Translations under genes and position numbers: made by a program
Notes under the pieces: model-generated
What the model saw: the letters and a program-made list of their open reading frames with translations, nothing else
What the model was told of the DNA's origin: nothing
Database searches by the model: none
NCBI RefSeq assembly: GCF_000455325.1
Contig: NZ_HG322953.1
Span: 59,011-123,010 of the forward strand
DNA length: 64,000 nucleotides
Source: Mycolicibacterium septicum DSM 44393
GTDB lineage: Bacteria > Actinomycetota > Actinomycetes > Mycobacteriales > Mycobacteriaceae
Direction of reading: 5' to 3'
Shown: one piece after another, positions 42,385 through 50,149 of the stretch
Layout of the letters: each line of letters begins with the position of its first letter
How positions within the stretch are numbered: the first letter of the stretch is position 1

Positions 42385-43542
42385 ATGCGCGAAACCGTCA
42401 TCGTCGAGGCCGTCCGTACCCCGGTGGGCAAGCGTAACGGCGGCCTGTCCGGATTCCATGCCGCCGACCTGTCGGCACTGGTGCTCAATGCGCTCGTGGA
42501 GCGGGCGGGCATCAGCCCCGACATCATCGACGACGTGGTCTGGGGCTGCGTCTCGCAGGTCGGCGATCAGTCCAGCAATATCGGCCGCTACTCGGTGCTG
42601 GCCGCCGGCTGGCCCGAACACATTCCGGGGACCACGGTCAACCGGGCGTGCGGATCGAGCCAGCAGGCACTGGATTTCGCGGTCCAGGCCGTCATGTCGG
42701 GCCAGCAGGACGTGGTCGTCGCGGGTGGTGTGGAGGTGATGAGCCGGGTCCCGCTGGGCGCGGCCCGGGCCACCGGTACTCCGTACGGTCCGAAGGTGTT
42801 CGAGCGGTACAAGGACTTTGCGTTCAATCAGGGCATCTCGGCCGAGATGATTTCGCAGAAGTGGGGTTTCAGCCGGACCCAGCTGGACGAGTACTCCGTC
42901 GCCTCGCACGAGCGGGCAGCGGCGGCCCAGGACCGCGGTGCCTTCGAGAACCAGATGATCACCGTGTTTCCCGACCCGGCCGATCAGTTGGACCCGGTGG
43001 TTGCCGACGAAGGGGTGCGCCGGGGTACCACGGTGGAGAAACTTGCCGGGCTCAAGCCGGCATTCGCCGAGGACGGCGTGATCCACGCGGGCAACTCGTC
43101 TCAGATCTCCGACGGCGCCGCGGCGCTGCTGGTGATGACCGAGGAACGTGCTGTGACGATGGGTCTTTCGCCGATCGCGCGGTACCGCGCGGGTGCGGTG
43201 ACGGGAGCCGATCCGGTGCTGATGCTGACCGGGCCGATCCCGGCCACCGAGAAGGTGCTGCACAAGGCCGGCGTGCGTCTCGACGAGGTCGGCGTGTTCG
43301 AGGTGAACGAGGCCTTCGCCCCGGTGCCCATGGCGTGGCTCGCCGAGACAGGCGCCGACGAGGCCAAGCTGAACCCGCTCGGCGGCGCCATCGCGCTGGG
43401 GCACCCGCTCGGGGCGTCGGGCGCGGTGCTGATGACCCGGATGATCAATCACATGCGAGACAACGGAATTCGGTACGGCCTGCAGACCATGTGTGAGGGC
43501 GGCGGTACCGCCAACGCCACGCTGGTCGAGCTCATCGACTGA
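42385..43542 (+). CDS. Thiolase (acetyl-CoA acyltransferase)
   Basis: 385 residues behind a strong AGAGGAGA site. RACGSSQQA holds the nucleophilic cysteine (about 89), NEAFAPV follows, GHPLGASG the histidine, and CEGGGTANA the second cysteine (about 371). This complete active site supports thiolytic cleavage of a 3-oxoacyl-CoA, comparable to FadA5/FadA6-type enzymes of steroid catabolism. It is preceded by a CoA-transferase and followed by an acyl-CoA dehydrogenase in the same operon. Confidence 0.93.
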   Translation: MRETVIVEAVRTPVGKRNGGLSGFHAADLSALVLNALVERAGISPDIIDDVVWGCVSQVGDQSSNIGRYSVLAAGWPEHIPGTTVNRACGSSQQALDFAVQAVMSGQQDVVVAGGVEVMSRVPLGAARATGTPYGPKVFERYKDFAFNQGISAEMISQKWGFSRTQLDEYSVASHERAAAAQDRGAFENQMITVFPDPADQLDPVVADEGVRRGTTVEKLAGLKPAFAEDGVIHAGNSSQISDGAAALLVMTEERAVTMGLSPIARYRAGAVTGADPVLMLTGPIPATEKVLHKAGVRLDEVGVFEVNEAFAPVPMAWLAETGADEAKLNPLGGAIALGHPLGASGAVLMTRMINHMRDNGIRYGLQTMCEGGGTANATLVELID

Positions 43543-43557
43543 CGCTAGGGAGAAGTA

Positions 43558-44706
43558 GTGCAACGCAATCTGTTCACCGAGGATCATGAGGCCTTCCGCG
43601 CACTCGCGCGCGACTTCATCGAAAAGGAAGTCGTCCCTGCCTATCCCGAGTGGGAGAAGGGCGGCCGGATGCCCCGTGACGTCTTCAAGCACATGGGTGA
43701 ACTCGGCATGCTCGGGATGGCGATCCCCGAGGAGTACGGCGGCGCAGGCATCGACGACTACCGGTACAACGTGGTGCTCCAGGAGGAGGCCGCGCGCGCC
43801 CTGGTGACGTTGTCGACGGTGCGCACGCAGCTCGAGGTGATCCTGCCGTACTTCCTGCACTACGCGAACGAAGAGCAGCGGCAGCGCTGGTTCCCCGGGC
43901 TGGCGGCGGGCACGCTGCTGACCGCGGTCGCGATGACCGAGCCGGGCACCGGATCGGATCTGGCCGGTATGCGCACCAGCGCGGTACGCGACGGTGACGA
44001 GTACGTGCTCAACGGCGCCAAGACGTTCATCACCGGTGGCATCCAGGCCGATCTGGTGGTCGTGGTGGCCCGGACGTCCACCGACCCGGAGAACCGGCGC
44101 AAGGGGTTGACGCTGCTGGTCGTCGAGGACGGCATGGCGGGCTTCGAGCGGGGCCGCGAGCTGGAGAAGATGGGCTGCAAGGTGCAGGACACCGCGGAGC
44201 TGTCGTTCAGCGATGTGCGGGTGCCGGTGGCCAACGTGCTGGGTGAGGAGGGCGAGGCGTTCAGCTACCTCGGCCACAACCTGGCCCAGGAGCGCCTCAC
44301 CGTGGCCGTGGGGTCGGTGGCCCAGGCCCGCTCGGCCATCGCCGCGGCGATCGGCTACACCAAGGACCGCAAAGCGTTCGGCCAGCCGGTCGCGTCCTTT
44401 CAGAACACCAAGTTCGAACTGGCGGCGTGCTCGACAGAGGTCGAGGCGGCCCAGGCGATGCTCGATCGGGCGGTGGCGCTGCACGTCGACGGAGAGCTGT
44501 CCGGTGCCGACGCGGCCCGGGTGAAATTGTTCTGCACGGAGATGCAGGCGCGGGTGATCGATCGTTGCCTGCAGCTCTTCGGCGGGTACGGCTACATGAT
44601 GGAGTACCCCATCGCGCGGCTCTACACGGATGCCCGGGTGGCGCGAATCTACGCCGGGACCAGCGAGGTCATGAAGGTGATCATCGCCAAGTCGCTGGGG
44701 CTCTGA
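43558..44706 (+). CDS. Acyl-CoA dehydrogenase
   Basis: 382 residues, GTG start behind AGGGAGA. TEPGTGSDLAGM (about 128-139) and the C-terminal RIYAGTSEVMKVII are standard ACAD signatures. Alanine replaces the glutamate of the MCAD-type YEGT site; LAQERLTVAV (about 246) supplies a glutamate in the long-chain/isovaleryl position. This is the usual actinobacterial FadE pattern. It is the last gene before a strong terminator at 44714-44742. Confidence 0.92.
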   Translation: MQRNLFTEDHEAFRALARDFIEKEVVPAYPEWEKGGRMPRDVFKHMGELGMLGMAIPEEYGGAGIDDYRYNVVLQEEAARALVTLSTVRTQLEVILPYFLHYANEEQRQRWFPGLAAGTLLTAVAMTEPGTGSDLAGMRTSAVRDGDEYVLNGAKTFITGGIQADLVVVVARTSTDPENRRKGLTLLVVEDGMAGFERGRELEKMGCKVQDTAELSFSDVRVPVANVLGEEGEAFSYLGHNLAQERLTVAVGSVAQARSAIAAAIGYTKDRKAFGQPVASFQNTKFELAACSTEVEAAQAMLDRAVALHVDGELSGADAARVKLFCTEMQARVIDRCLQLFGGYGYMMEYPIARLYTDARVARIYAGTSEVMKVIIAKSLGL

Positions 44707-44713
44707 CCCGGCT

Positions 44714-44742
44714 TTCCCGGCGGTTGTGACGGCCGCCGGGAA
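44714..44742 (+). terminator. Intrinsic terminator of the 37.8-44.7 kb operon
   Basis: TTCCCGGCGG and CCGCCGGGAA form perfect 10-bp arms around a 9-base loop, followed by TTTCTTTCTC. This is the clearest classical terminator in the window and starts eight bases after the stop codon. Confidence 0.85.
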
Positions 44743-44776
44743 TTTCTTTCTCTGAGACACTTGTCACAGACGGTCA

Positions 44777-44808
44777 AACCAACCTACTGTGTGTTCACTA
44801 GGTTGGTT
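44777..44808. promoter_or_regulatory. Inverted-repeat operator before TetR gene
   Basis: AACCAACCTA and TAGGTTGGTT are perfect 10-bp arms separated by 12 bp, within which TG and CA extend the symmetry. The site ends 15 bp before the TetR start at 44824, immediately ahead of its AAGGAG. Autorepression is the straightforward reading. The motif is unlike the GAGAAT boxes. Confidence 0.75.
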
Positions 44809-44823
44809 CGACGAAGGAGTCCG

Positions 44824-45477
44824 GTGGCTTCGGTGGCAGGTGCAGAGGCGTCTTCTGGGGGCGCGCGGCCCTACGCGACGCTCCTGGCCAAAGGGGAAGA
44901 CCGCAGGCAGCGGATACTTTCTGTGGCTGAGAAGCTGCTGGCCCGCAATGGGTGGCGCAACACCTCGCTGGCCCAGATCGCCCGGGAAGCCGGGGTCACG
45001 CCGGCCGGTCTGCTCCACCATTTCGAGTCCAAGGAGCAGCTGCTCAACGCCGTCCTCGACGCGCGCGACCACGACGACGACACCCACGCGGACCGGTCCG
45101 GGAACCTCGCCGACGAGATCAAACGGGTGGCCGACCGGTTCGTCCGGGCGCCCGAGCTGGTCGGCACGTTCACCGTGCTGCTGGTGGAGAACATCCAACC
45201 CGACGCGCCACTGCACGATCGTTTGCTCAAACGGCAACAGGATGCGCGCGACATCGTCGCCGACATCATCACCCGCGGCCAGCTCGACGGTCGCTACCGC
45301 TCCGACTTCGACGCGGCCACCAAGGCCGTGGAGATCCTGGCATTCATCAATGGAATGGAGACCTCATGGCTACTCGATCCCTCGCTCCCGTTGACGGACG
45401 TGTTCAAGAGCTACGCCGAGATGCTGGGGCGGGAAATCGAGCAGCCGGACGGCCGCAACGGGGCGGCCGGCCAGTGA
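44824..45477 (+). CDS. TetR family transcriptional regulator
   Basis: 217 residues from the GTG behind AAGGAG. The helix-turn-helix is at about 48-68 (TSLAQIAREAGVTPAGLLHHF). The ligand domain follows to the end. A perfect long palindrome (44777-44808) directly upstream is probably its own operator. The next gene begins 14 bases after its stop. It could govern only itself and that small gene; a wider role is unproven. Confidence 0.9.
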   Translation: MASVAGAEASSGGARPYATLLAKGEDRRQRILSVAEKLLARNGWRNTSLAQIAREAGVTPAGLLHHFESKEQLLNAVLDARDHDDDTHADRSGNLADEIKRVADRFVRAPELVGTFTVLLVENIQPDAPLHDRLLKRQQDARDIVADIITRGQLDGRYRSDFDAATKAVEILAFINGMETSWLLDPSLPLTDVFKSYAEMLGREIEQPDGRNGAAGQ

Positions 45478-45491
45478 GATTGGAGGACGAC

Positions 45492-45995
45492 ATGCGGTAT
45501 CGGCTTGATGTGGTCGCCCCCTGCGTGGTCGACGCGGTCCGGTTCGCCGGTGGTTGGCTGGTCGACCGGGTGATGGCGGGGTGGGATGTCACGGTGCTGA
45601 TCGGTGCCGACGAGGATGTCCGTCCGCTGGCGATTCTCGGGGTGGAGACCATGCCCCTGGAGTCGGTCCTGGAGTCCTGGGAAGACCGCCCGCACCCGCA
45701 GACCGTCGCGGTGGCCGCCGATCTGTTCAACACCGACGAGCGGGTTCGGCGCGGCGTCCTGGGCGCGCTGGAGCAGGGGCACACCGAAGTGACATTGTGG
45801 GGCGACGAGTGTCCGGCGGACCTGAGCGTCGACCCGGTACGTCACGAACTATCCGCTGCCGCACGCGCTTTCAAGGCGCAGGCACTCGCGGCGGTCAACG
45901 ATCCCGAGGCCAAGGTCGTCGGTACCACCGAGGCATTCCGGTGCGGCACGATGATCAGCCGCTCGGTGCCCGCAGACCTGATTCCGGCCAGCTGA
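45492..45995 (+). CDS. Uncharacterised 167-residue protein
   Basis: The ATG is preceded by GGAGG. I do not recognise the family. The sequence is moderately acidic, with WLVDRVMAGWDVTVLIG near the N terminus, a central PLESVLESWEDRPHPQ stretch, and two cysteines in the second half. No signal peptide or membrane segment is evident. It is transcribed with the TetR gene 14 bases upstream, so its expression is likely controlled by that regulator. A DNA-linked or ligand-sensing role would be guesswork. Confidence 0.7.
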   Translation: MRYRLDVVAPCVVDAVRFAGGWLVDRVMAGWDVTVLIGADEDVRPLAILGVETMPLESVLESWEDRPHPQTVAVAADLFNTDERVRRGVLGALEQGHTEVTLWGDECPADLSVDPVRHELSAAARAFKAQALAAVNDPEAKVVGTTEAFRCGTMISRSVPADLIPAS

Positions 45996-46161
45996 CGGAA
46001 CGTTTCTGCCAACCGCAGATCAATTTCTGCCAGCGGAATTAACCCTCTGACCTCGATGTTTGATGGAACAGACCGGCGAAATGCAGTACCGGATCGCCGA
46101 CCTGTGGGGCCGTAGCGCGACGCTCGGCGCCACCCGCAAGACATCGGAAGAGGGCACCACA

Positions 46162-46332
46162 ATGAAGAAGATCGGAATCTCCACCCTGATCGCCGGCGGT
46201 CTGACCGCAGCCGTGTTCGGCTTCGCCGCGCCGGCCCAAGCCGACCCGGGCACCCCCATCGGACCGCACTACAGCGTCGACAACCACGACGAGGTCAACA
46301 CCACGAACGGCTTTGTGGACCTTCCCTTCTGA
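46162..46332 (+). CDS. Small secreted protein with signal peptide
   Basis: 56 residues. The start is the ATG after GGAAGAGGG; an earlier in-frame ATG at 46060 would bury the signal. MKKIG begins a typical Sec signal peptide with a hydrophobic core (STLIAGGLTAAVFGFA) and cleavage site PAQA-DPG near residue 25, leaving a mature peptide of about 31 residues. The mature part is polar and ends FVDLPF. Short exported proteins of this style are common in mycobacteria. Its role is unknown and it may be unrelated to the catabolic genes. Confidence 0.7.
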   Translation: MKKIGISTLIAGGLTAAVFGFAAPAQADPGTPIGPHYSVDNHDEVNTTNGFVDLPF

Positions 46333-46353
46333 CCCTGCGCACAGATTGCCGGC

Positions 46354-46401
46354 ACTGCGTACAGATCGCGAAAATCGCCAAATTCGCGATCTGTACGCAG
46401 T
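46354..46401. repeat. Long perfect inverted repeat between convergent genes (terminator-like)
   Basis: ACTGCGTACAGATCGCGAA and its exact complement form 19-bp arms around a 10-base loop. The element fills the gap between the secreted-protein gene and the convergent P450 gene. An imperfect partial copy, CTGCGCACAGAT, precedes it at 46335-46346. It can act as a bidirectional terminator; its length and conservation of both arms suggest a repeat-family origin, but that requires a genome search. Confidence 0.75.
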
Positions 46402-46419
46402 CTTGATGTCGGACGAGCG

Positions 46420-47598
46420 CTAAACGAAGGTAGGCATCGCGGCCCAGCCCCGCACCGCCGCGGTTTCCGACGGCTTGGCGTTGGCCCAGTCGACCTCCCA
46501 CTCGGGGAAGCGTTTGAGGATCTCCTCCATGGCGATGCGGCCTTCCAGGCGCGCAAGCGCGTTGCCCATGCAGAAATGCGTGCCCGCACCGAAAGTCATG
46601 TGCGAGTGATGTTCCCGGTGGATGTCGAACACATCGCCGTCGGGCGCGAACCGACGATGATCGCGGTTGGCCGCGCCGACGAGCATCAACATCGCCGAAC
46701 CCTCCGGCACGGTCTGGCCGTAGTACTCGACGTCGCGGGAGACGTAGCGGGCGATCTGTAGGGCCGGCGGCTCCCAGCGCAGGATTTCCTCGATCGCGTC
46801 GGGGATCAGGTCCGGGTTGTTCACCAGATCGCGGCGCTGATCGGGATATTCGGCCAGCGTCTTGCCGGCCCAGCCGATCAGCCGGGTGGTGGTTTCAGAG
46901 CCCGCGGTGGCGATCACGGTCAGGTAGAGCAGCAGCTCGTCGCGGCGCAGCGTGCGCACCGTGCCGGTCTCATCGGTGAACTCGGCGTTGAGCAGGTCGG
47001 TCATGATGTCGTCGGACGGGTGTTCGGTCCGCCAGTCGATGAACTCCGCGAACACCTCACCGGTGGCCAGCGCATCGACGGTCTGACCCTGCAGGGTCTC
47101 CTCGCCGTGATCGGTGATGGCCCGCTGCCGGTCTTCCGGGATGCCCAGCAGCATGCCGATGACCCGCATCGGCATCTGCTCGCCGAGATCGTTGACGAAG
47201 TCGAACTTGTCGGTCCCGACCAGCGGATCCAGGCAGCGTGCGGTGAACTCACGGATCTGCGGTTCCAGCGCGAGCACCTTGCGCGGTGTGAACACCCGCG
47301 ACAGCAGGTTGCGGTGGATGTTGTGGATCGGCGGATCCTCGAAGATCAATGTGCCGGGCGGGATCTCCATGCCGGATTTGATGATCTCGAGCAGCGCACC
47401 GCGACCGGAGATGAACGTCTCGTGGTCGATGACGCCCTTGTTGACATCGTCGAAGCGGCTCAACGCGTAGAAGTCGTGCTGCTCGTTGTAGTAGAGCGGG
47501 GCTTCCTCCCTGATCCGGGCGAACACCGGGTAGGGGTTCATGTTGAGTTCGATGTTGTACGGGTCGTAGTACAGATCGGCTTCGGTCGAAGTTGGCAC
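46420..47598 (-). CDS. Cytochrome P450
   Basis: 392 residues from the GTG behind GGAG; an ATG at 47634 would add 12 residues without a good site. The I-helix motif is AGSETT (about 235), ExxR is in EEILRWE (about 278), and the haem loop is FGAGTHFCMGNALAR with the cysteine near residue 345. Unlike the other three P450 genes it has no adjacent ferredoxin, so it must borrow one. It is a single-gene unit, divergent from the NTF2-like gene at 47813. Confidence 0.92.
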   Translation of the reverse strand: MPTSTEADLYYDPYNIELNMNPYPVFARIREEAPLYYNEQHDFYALSRFDDVNKGVIDHETFISGRGALLEIIKSGMEIPPGTLIFEDPPIHNIHRNLLSRVFTPRKVLALEPQIREFTARCLDPLVGTDKFDFVNDLGEQMPMRVIGMLLGIPEDRQRAITDHGEETLQGQTVDALATGEVFAEFIDWRTEHPSDDIMTDLLNAEFTDETGTVRTLRRDELLLYLTVIATAGSETTTRLIGWAGKTLAEYPDQRRDLVNNPDLIPDAIEEILRWEPPALQIARYVSRDVEYYGQTVPEGSAMLMLVGAANRDHRRFAPDGDVFDIHREHHSHMTFGAGTHFCMGNALARLEGRIAMEEILKRFPEWEVDWANAKPSETAAVRGWAAMPTFV

Positions 47599-47758
47599 GG
47601 CTGATCTCCTGACCAGATTGAAAGGGCTGTGCATCTGCTTAGCAGGCCAAAGGCGGCCGGGTCAAGGAATCGGCCGATAGCGCCCGATTTCGGACGGATT
47701 CGAAACTGTCCGTTGCGGATTGAAGTGCGAGTCGCCCCGGAATTGATGTCTATCGGAA

Positions 47759-47782
47759 TTACACTCGGCCGGGCTAGTGTAA
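47759..47782. promoter_or_regulatory. Palindrome in the P450 / NTF2-like divergent region
   Basis: TTACACT and AGTGTAA are 7-bp perfect arms 10 bp apart. The site is 31 bp upstream of the NTF2-like start (47813) and about 160 bp from the P450 start (47598). The rest of this 214-bp gap shows no further repeat. It is a candidate binding site for an unidentified regulator. Confidence 0.5.
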
Positions 47783-47812
47783 ATATCAGTCACAACGGCC
47801 GATGGGGGACTG

Positions 47813-48169
47813 ATGACCGCTGAGGAGATCGTGCGGGCCGAGATCGCGGCATGGGGGAGCAACGACGTCGACGAAGTCATGAGTCACTTCGCCGAGGACG
47901 CCACCTTCGACATCGGGCCCGACTGGCCGAAGCTCTCGGGGCGCGACGCGATCCACGACATGATGAAGGTGTTCTTCGCCGGCGGAAACTGTGTCGACCT
48001 TGAGATCCTGCACCTCGCCGTGGCCGGGGACGTCGTGCTGATGGAGCGGCGCGATCACTGGATCGTGGACGGCAAGCAGATGAGCTGGCCGGTGATGGGC
48101 GCCTATGAGGTGCGGGACGAGAAGATCACGGCCTGGCGGGAGTACTTCTATCCGCCGAAGGAGTCCTGA
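47813..48169 (+). CDS. NTF2-like protein, limonene-epoxide hydrolase/SnoaL type
   Basis: 118 residues. The helix-first cone fold is suggested by EEIVRAEIAAWGSNDVDEVM at about 4-23, followed by HFAEDATFDIGP. Late residues include RRDHWIVDG and a C-terminal WREYFYPP strand. In limonene-1,2-epoxide hydrolase an Asp-Arg-Asp triad activates water, and acidic and arginine residues are present here in comparable places (ERRDHW, DEKITAW), but alignment is needed. It could hydrolyse an epoxide made by the adjacent P450. Its 3' end overlaps the convergent oxidoreductase gene by 44 bases. Confidence 0.78.
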   Translation: MTAEEIVRAEIAAWGSNDVDEVMSHFAEDATFDIGPDWPKLSGRDAIHDMMKVFFAGGNCVDLEILHLAVAGDVVLMERRDHWIVDGKQMSWPVMGAYEVRDEKITAWREYFYPPKES

Positions 48170-49127
48170 GGTCGAGCACGACCTTGCCGACCGCTTTACC
48201 GGAGGCTACTTCGCGCAGCGCCGCGGTGGTCTCGGTCAGCGGATAAACCGCACCGATGTGTGGCCGAACGGTCCCGCCGGCCAACAACTCCCGCAATTCC
48301 GCTTCATTGCGGGCAAACTCGTCCGGGTCGATGTCCTGGAACTGGAAGCCGAGGACCGCGATTCCCTTGACCAGCACCAGGTTCAGCGGAATCCGGGGGA
48401 TGACGCCCGAGGCGTAGCCGATCGTCACGAACCGGCCACCGCGGCGCAACGCGCGCAACGCCGGTTCGGAAAGGTCGCCGCCTACGGGGTCGAGCACCGC
48501 GTGCGCGCCGTCAGGGAGTGCCTCTCGTAGGGCGGCGCGCAGGTCGCCCCGGGTGTGGTTGACGAGCGAGGCCGCGCCGTATTGTTCTGCGGTGGAGAGC
48601 TTTTCGTCCGACGATGCGACCGCGGTGACCCGGGCGCCGAGCGCCGTCGCGAGCTGCACGGCCGCCAGGCCCACTCCGCCGCCGGCTCCGAGCACGATCA
48701 CGTCGTCGCCCGGTCGGGTCCGGGCCACCGACCGGAGCGTGTGATAGGCGGTGCGGTGGGCCACTCCGAAAGCCGCCGCGGTGCGGTCGTCCACGCCGTC
48801 GGGGATCCGGGCCAGTCCGGCGGTCGCGACACACACCTGTTCGGCGAACGCCCCGAACAACCCGGTGCCGGTCACCCGGTCGCCGACGGCGAAACCGTCG
48901 GTGTCACCGGCTACTTCGGTCACCACCCCGGCGAACTCGCTACCCGGGATGAACGGCACGGGCACCGTGATCTGATACTGGTCGGCCACCAACAGCACGT
49001 CGGGAAAGTTCACCGCGGCCGCGCCGACCTGAACACGTACCTGGCCGGACGCGATCGGGGGAGCGGGGAGTTCCTCGAGACGGACCACCTCCGGTGGCCC
49101 GTACTCGGGGCAGACCGCGGCCCTCAC
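48126..49127 (-). CDS. Zinc-less MDR family NADPH:quinone oxidoreductase-like protein
   Basis: 333 residues from the GTG overlapping the kinase stop (GTGA). The medium-chain dehydrogenase layout is clear: PGSEFAGVV at about 60-68, GDRVTG, then the Rossmann motif LGAGGGVGLAAVQLA (about 146-160). The catalytic-zinc cysteine is missing, so it belongs to the quinone reductase/crotonyl-CoA reductase branch and would reduce enones with NADPH. It is the last of a minus-strand unit of TetR, ACAD, kinase and this gene. The NTF2-like gene overlaps its 3' end on the other strand. Confidence 0.87.
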   Translation of the reverse strand: MRAAVCPEYGPPEVVRLEELPAPPIASGQVRVQVGAAAVNFPDVLLVADQYQITVPVPFIPGSEFAGVVTEVAGDTDGFAVGDRVTGTGLFGAFAEQVCVATAGLARIPDGVDDRTAAAFGVAHRTAYHTLRSVARTRPGDDVIVLGAGGGVGLAAVQLATALGARVTAVASSDEKLSTAEQYGAASLVNHTRGDLRAALREALPDGAHAVLDPVGGDLSEPALRALRRGGRFVTIGYASGVIPRIPLNLVLVKGIAVLGFQFQDIDPDEFARNEAELRELLAGGTVRPHIGAVYPLTETTAALREVASGKAVGKVVLDLRTPSADRSTPARP

Positions 49128-50149
49128 CGGTAGTCGCTGGATTCGGCGAGTTCGGCGGCCGAGGCCATCAGGTCGGTCACCACCGGCCCGAACGCCAGCA
49201 GCTTCTCGTCGTCGCCGGCCCGCTGAAAACCCTGCTCCAGCACGATCGCCAGCTTCCATTTGGCCAGCACCAGGTAGTAGTCGAGGTCGTCGACCTGGCG
49301 TCCGGACACCTTCGCGTAGTGCGCGACGACGTCGTCGCGAGACGGCATCCCGCGCATGTCGACGTAACCCATTTCGGACGGCTCGGGGTTGTCCGGGTCG
49401 GAAGGCCAGCTCTGCACCATCCAGGCCAGGTCCAGCTTCGGGTCGCCGACGGTACCCATCTCCCAGTCCACGATCGCAGCCATCGTCGCCGGGGCGCCGT
49501 GGCGGTACATGACATTGGCGAATTGGTAGTCCCCGTGCATCAGACCGGGGATGAAGTCGAGTGGCTTGTGGGCCCGCAGCCAGTCCGTGGCCACCTCCAG
49601 CCCGGGCAGTTCGCGGTTCTTGATCCGGTCTAGGAAACCGATCCAGCGGGAGACCTGGCGTTCGTGGAAGCCGTCGGGCCGACCGAGATCACCCAGCCCT
49701 TTGGCCTGCCAGTCGACCTTGGACAGCAGCGCGATGCCCTCGGCCAGCTGATAACTCAGCCCGGGGCGGGTGCTCAGATCGGAGTCGAACGGCTCGGGCC
49801 AGCGGCCGTGGGTGTCCATCGGGGACCAGCCGTCGACGAATCCCATCAGATAGAACGGCCGGCCCAGTACCTCGGGATCGGCGCACACCCCGACCGCGGC
49901 GGTGTGCGGGACCTCCGTGCCGTCGAGCGCCTCGATGATGCGCCACTCCCGCAGGATGCCCTTGTCCCGGTCCGGCGGGGCCCCGGCCGGCGGCATCCGC
50001 AGCACGCAGGTGTGCTCGCCGCGGCGGATCTCGTAGATGACGTTCTGGGTTCCGCCGGACAGGAAGCGGGCCTCGAGCGGCTCGCCCTTGCCTTCGAGTC
50101 CGGCGTTGTCCATCCAGTCGGCAAGGCGCGCCGTATCTATTTCACTCAC
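49124..50149 (-). CDS. APH-fold kinase, LvaA/ACAD10-11 kinase-domain type
   Basis: 341 residues. The intact Brenner motif HGDYQFAN (about 215) and the metal-binding IVDWEMGT (about 237) make it a credible ATP-dependent kinase, in contrast to 24948-26225. It is translationally coupled to an ACAD11-like dehydrogenase gene (4-base overlap). In Pseudomonas LvaA/LvaC and mammalian ACAD10/ACAD11, a kinase of this fold phosphorylates 4-hydroxyacyl-CoA and the ACAD partner removes the phosphate. The same chemistry here is a strong but unproven inference. Confidence 0.87.
   Translation of the reverse strand: MSEIDTARLADWMDNAGLEGKGEPLEARFLSGGTQNVIYEIRRGEHTCVLRMPPAGAPPDRDKGILREWRIIEALDGTEVPHTAAVGVCADPEVLGRPFYLMGFVDGWSPMDTHGRWPEPFDSDLSTRPGLSYQLAEGIALLSKVDWQAKGLGDLGRPDGFHERQVSRWIGFLDRIKNRELPGLEVATDWLRAHKPLDFIPGLMHGDYQFANVMYRHGAPATMAAIVDWEMGTVGDPKLDLAWMVQSWPSDPDNPEPSEMGYVDMRGMPSRDDVVAHYAKVSGRQVDDLDYYLVLAKWKLAIVLEQGFQRAGDDEKLLAFGPVVTDLMASAAELAESSDYR

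Noticed and set aside
41134..44760. A stop-free minus-strand frame of about 1200 codons
   Set aside because: It lies antisense to a CoA-transferase, a thiolase and an acyl-CoA dehydrogenase with complete active-site motifs. Its translation has the Arg/His/Gly-rich composition of high-GC shadow frames and no recognisable domain.
46003..46032. Direct repeat TTTCTGCCA, two copies 21 bp apart
   Set aside because: Only two short copies, no dyad and no clear link to a promoter; not enough for a regulatory call.
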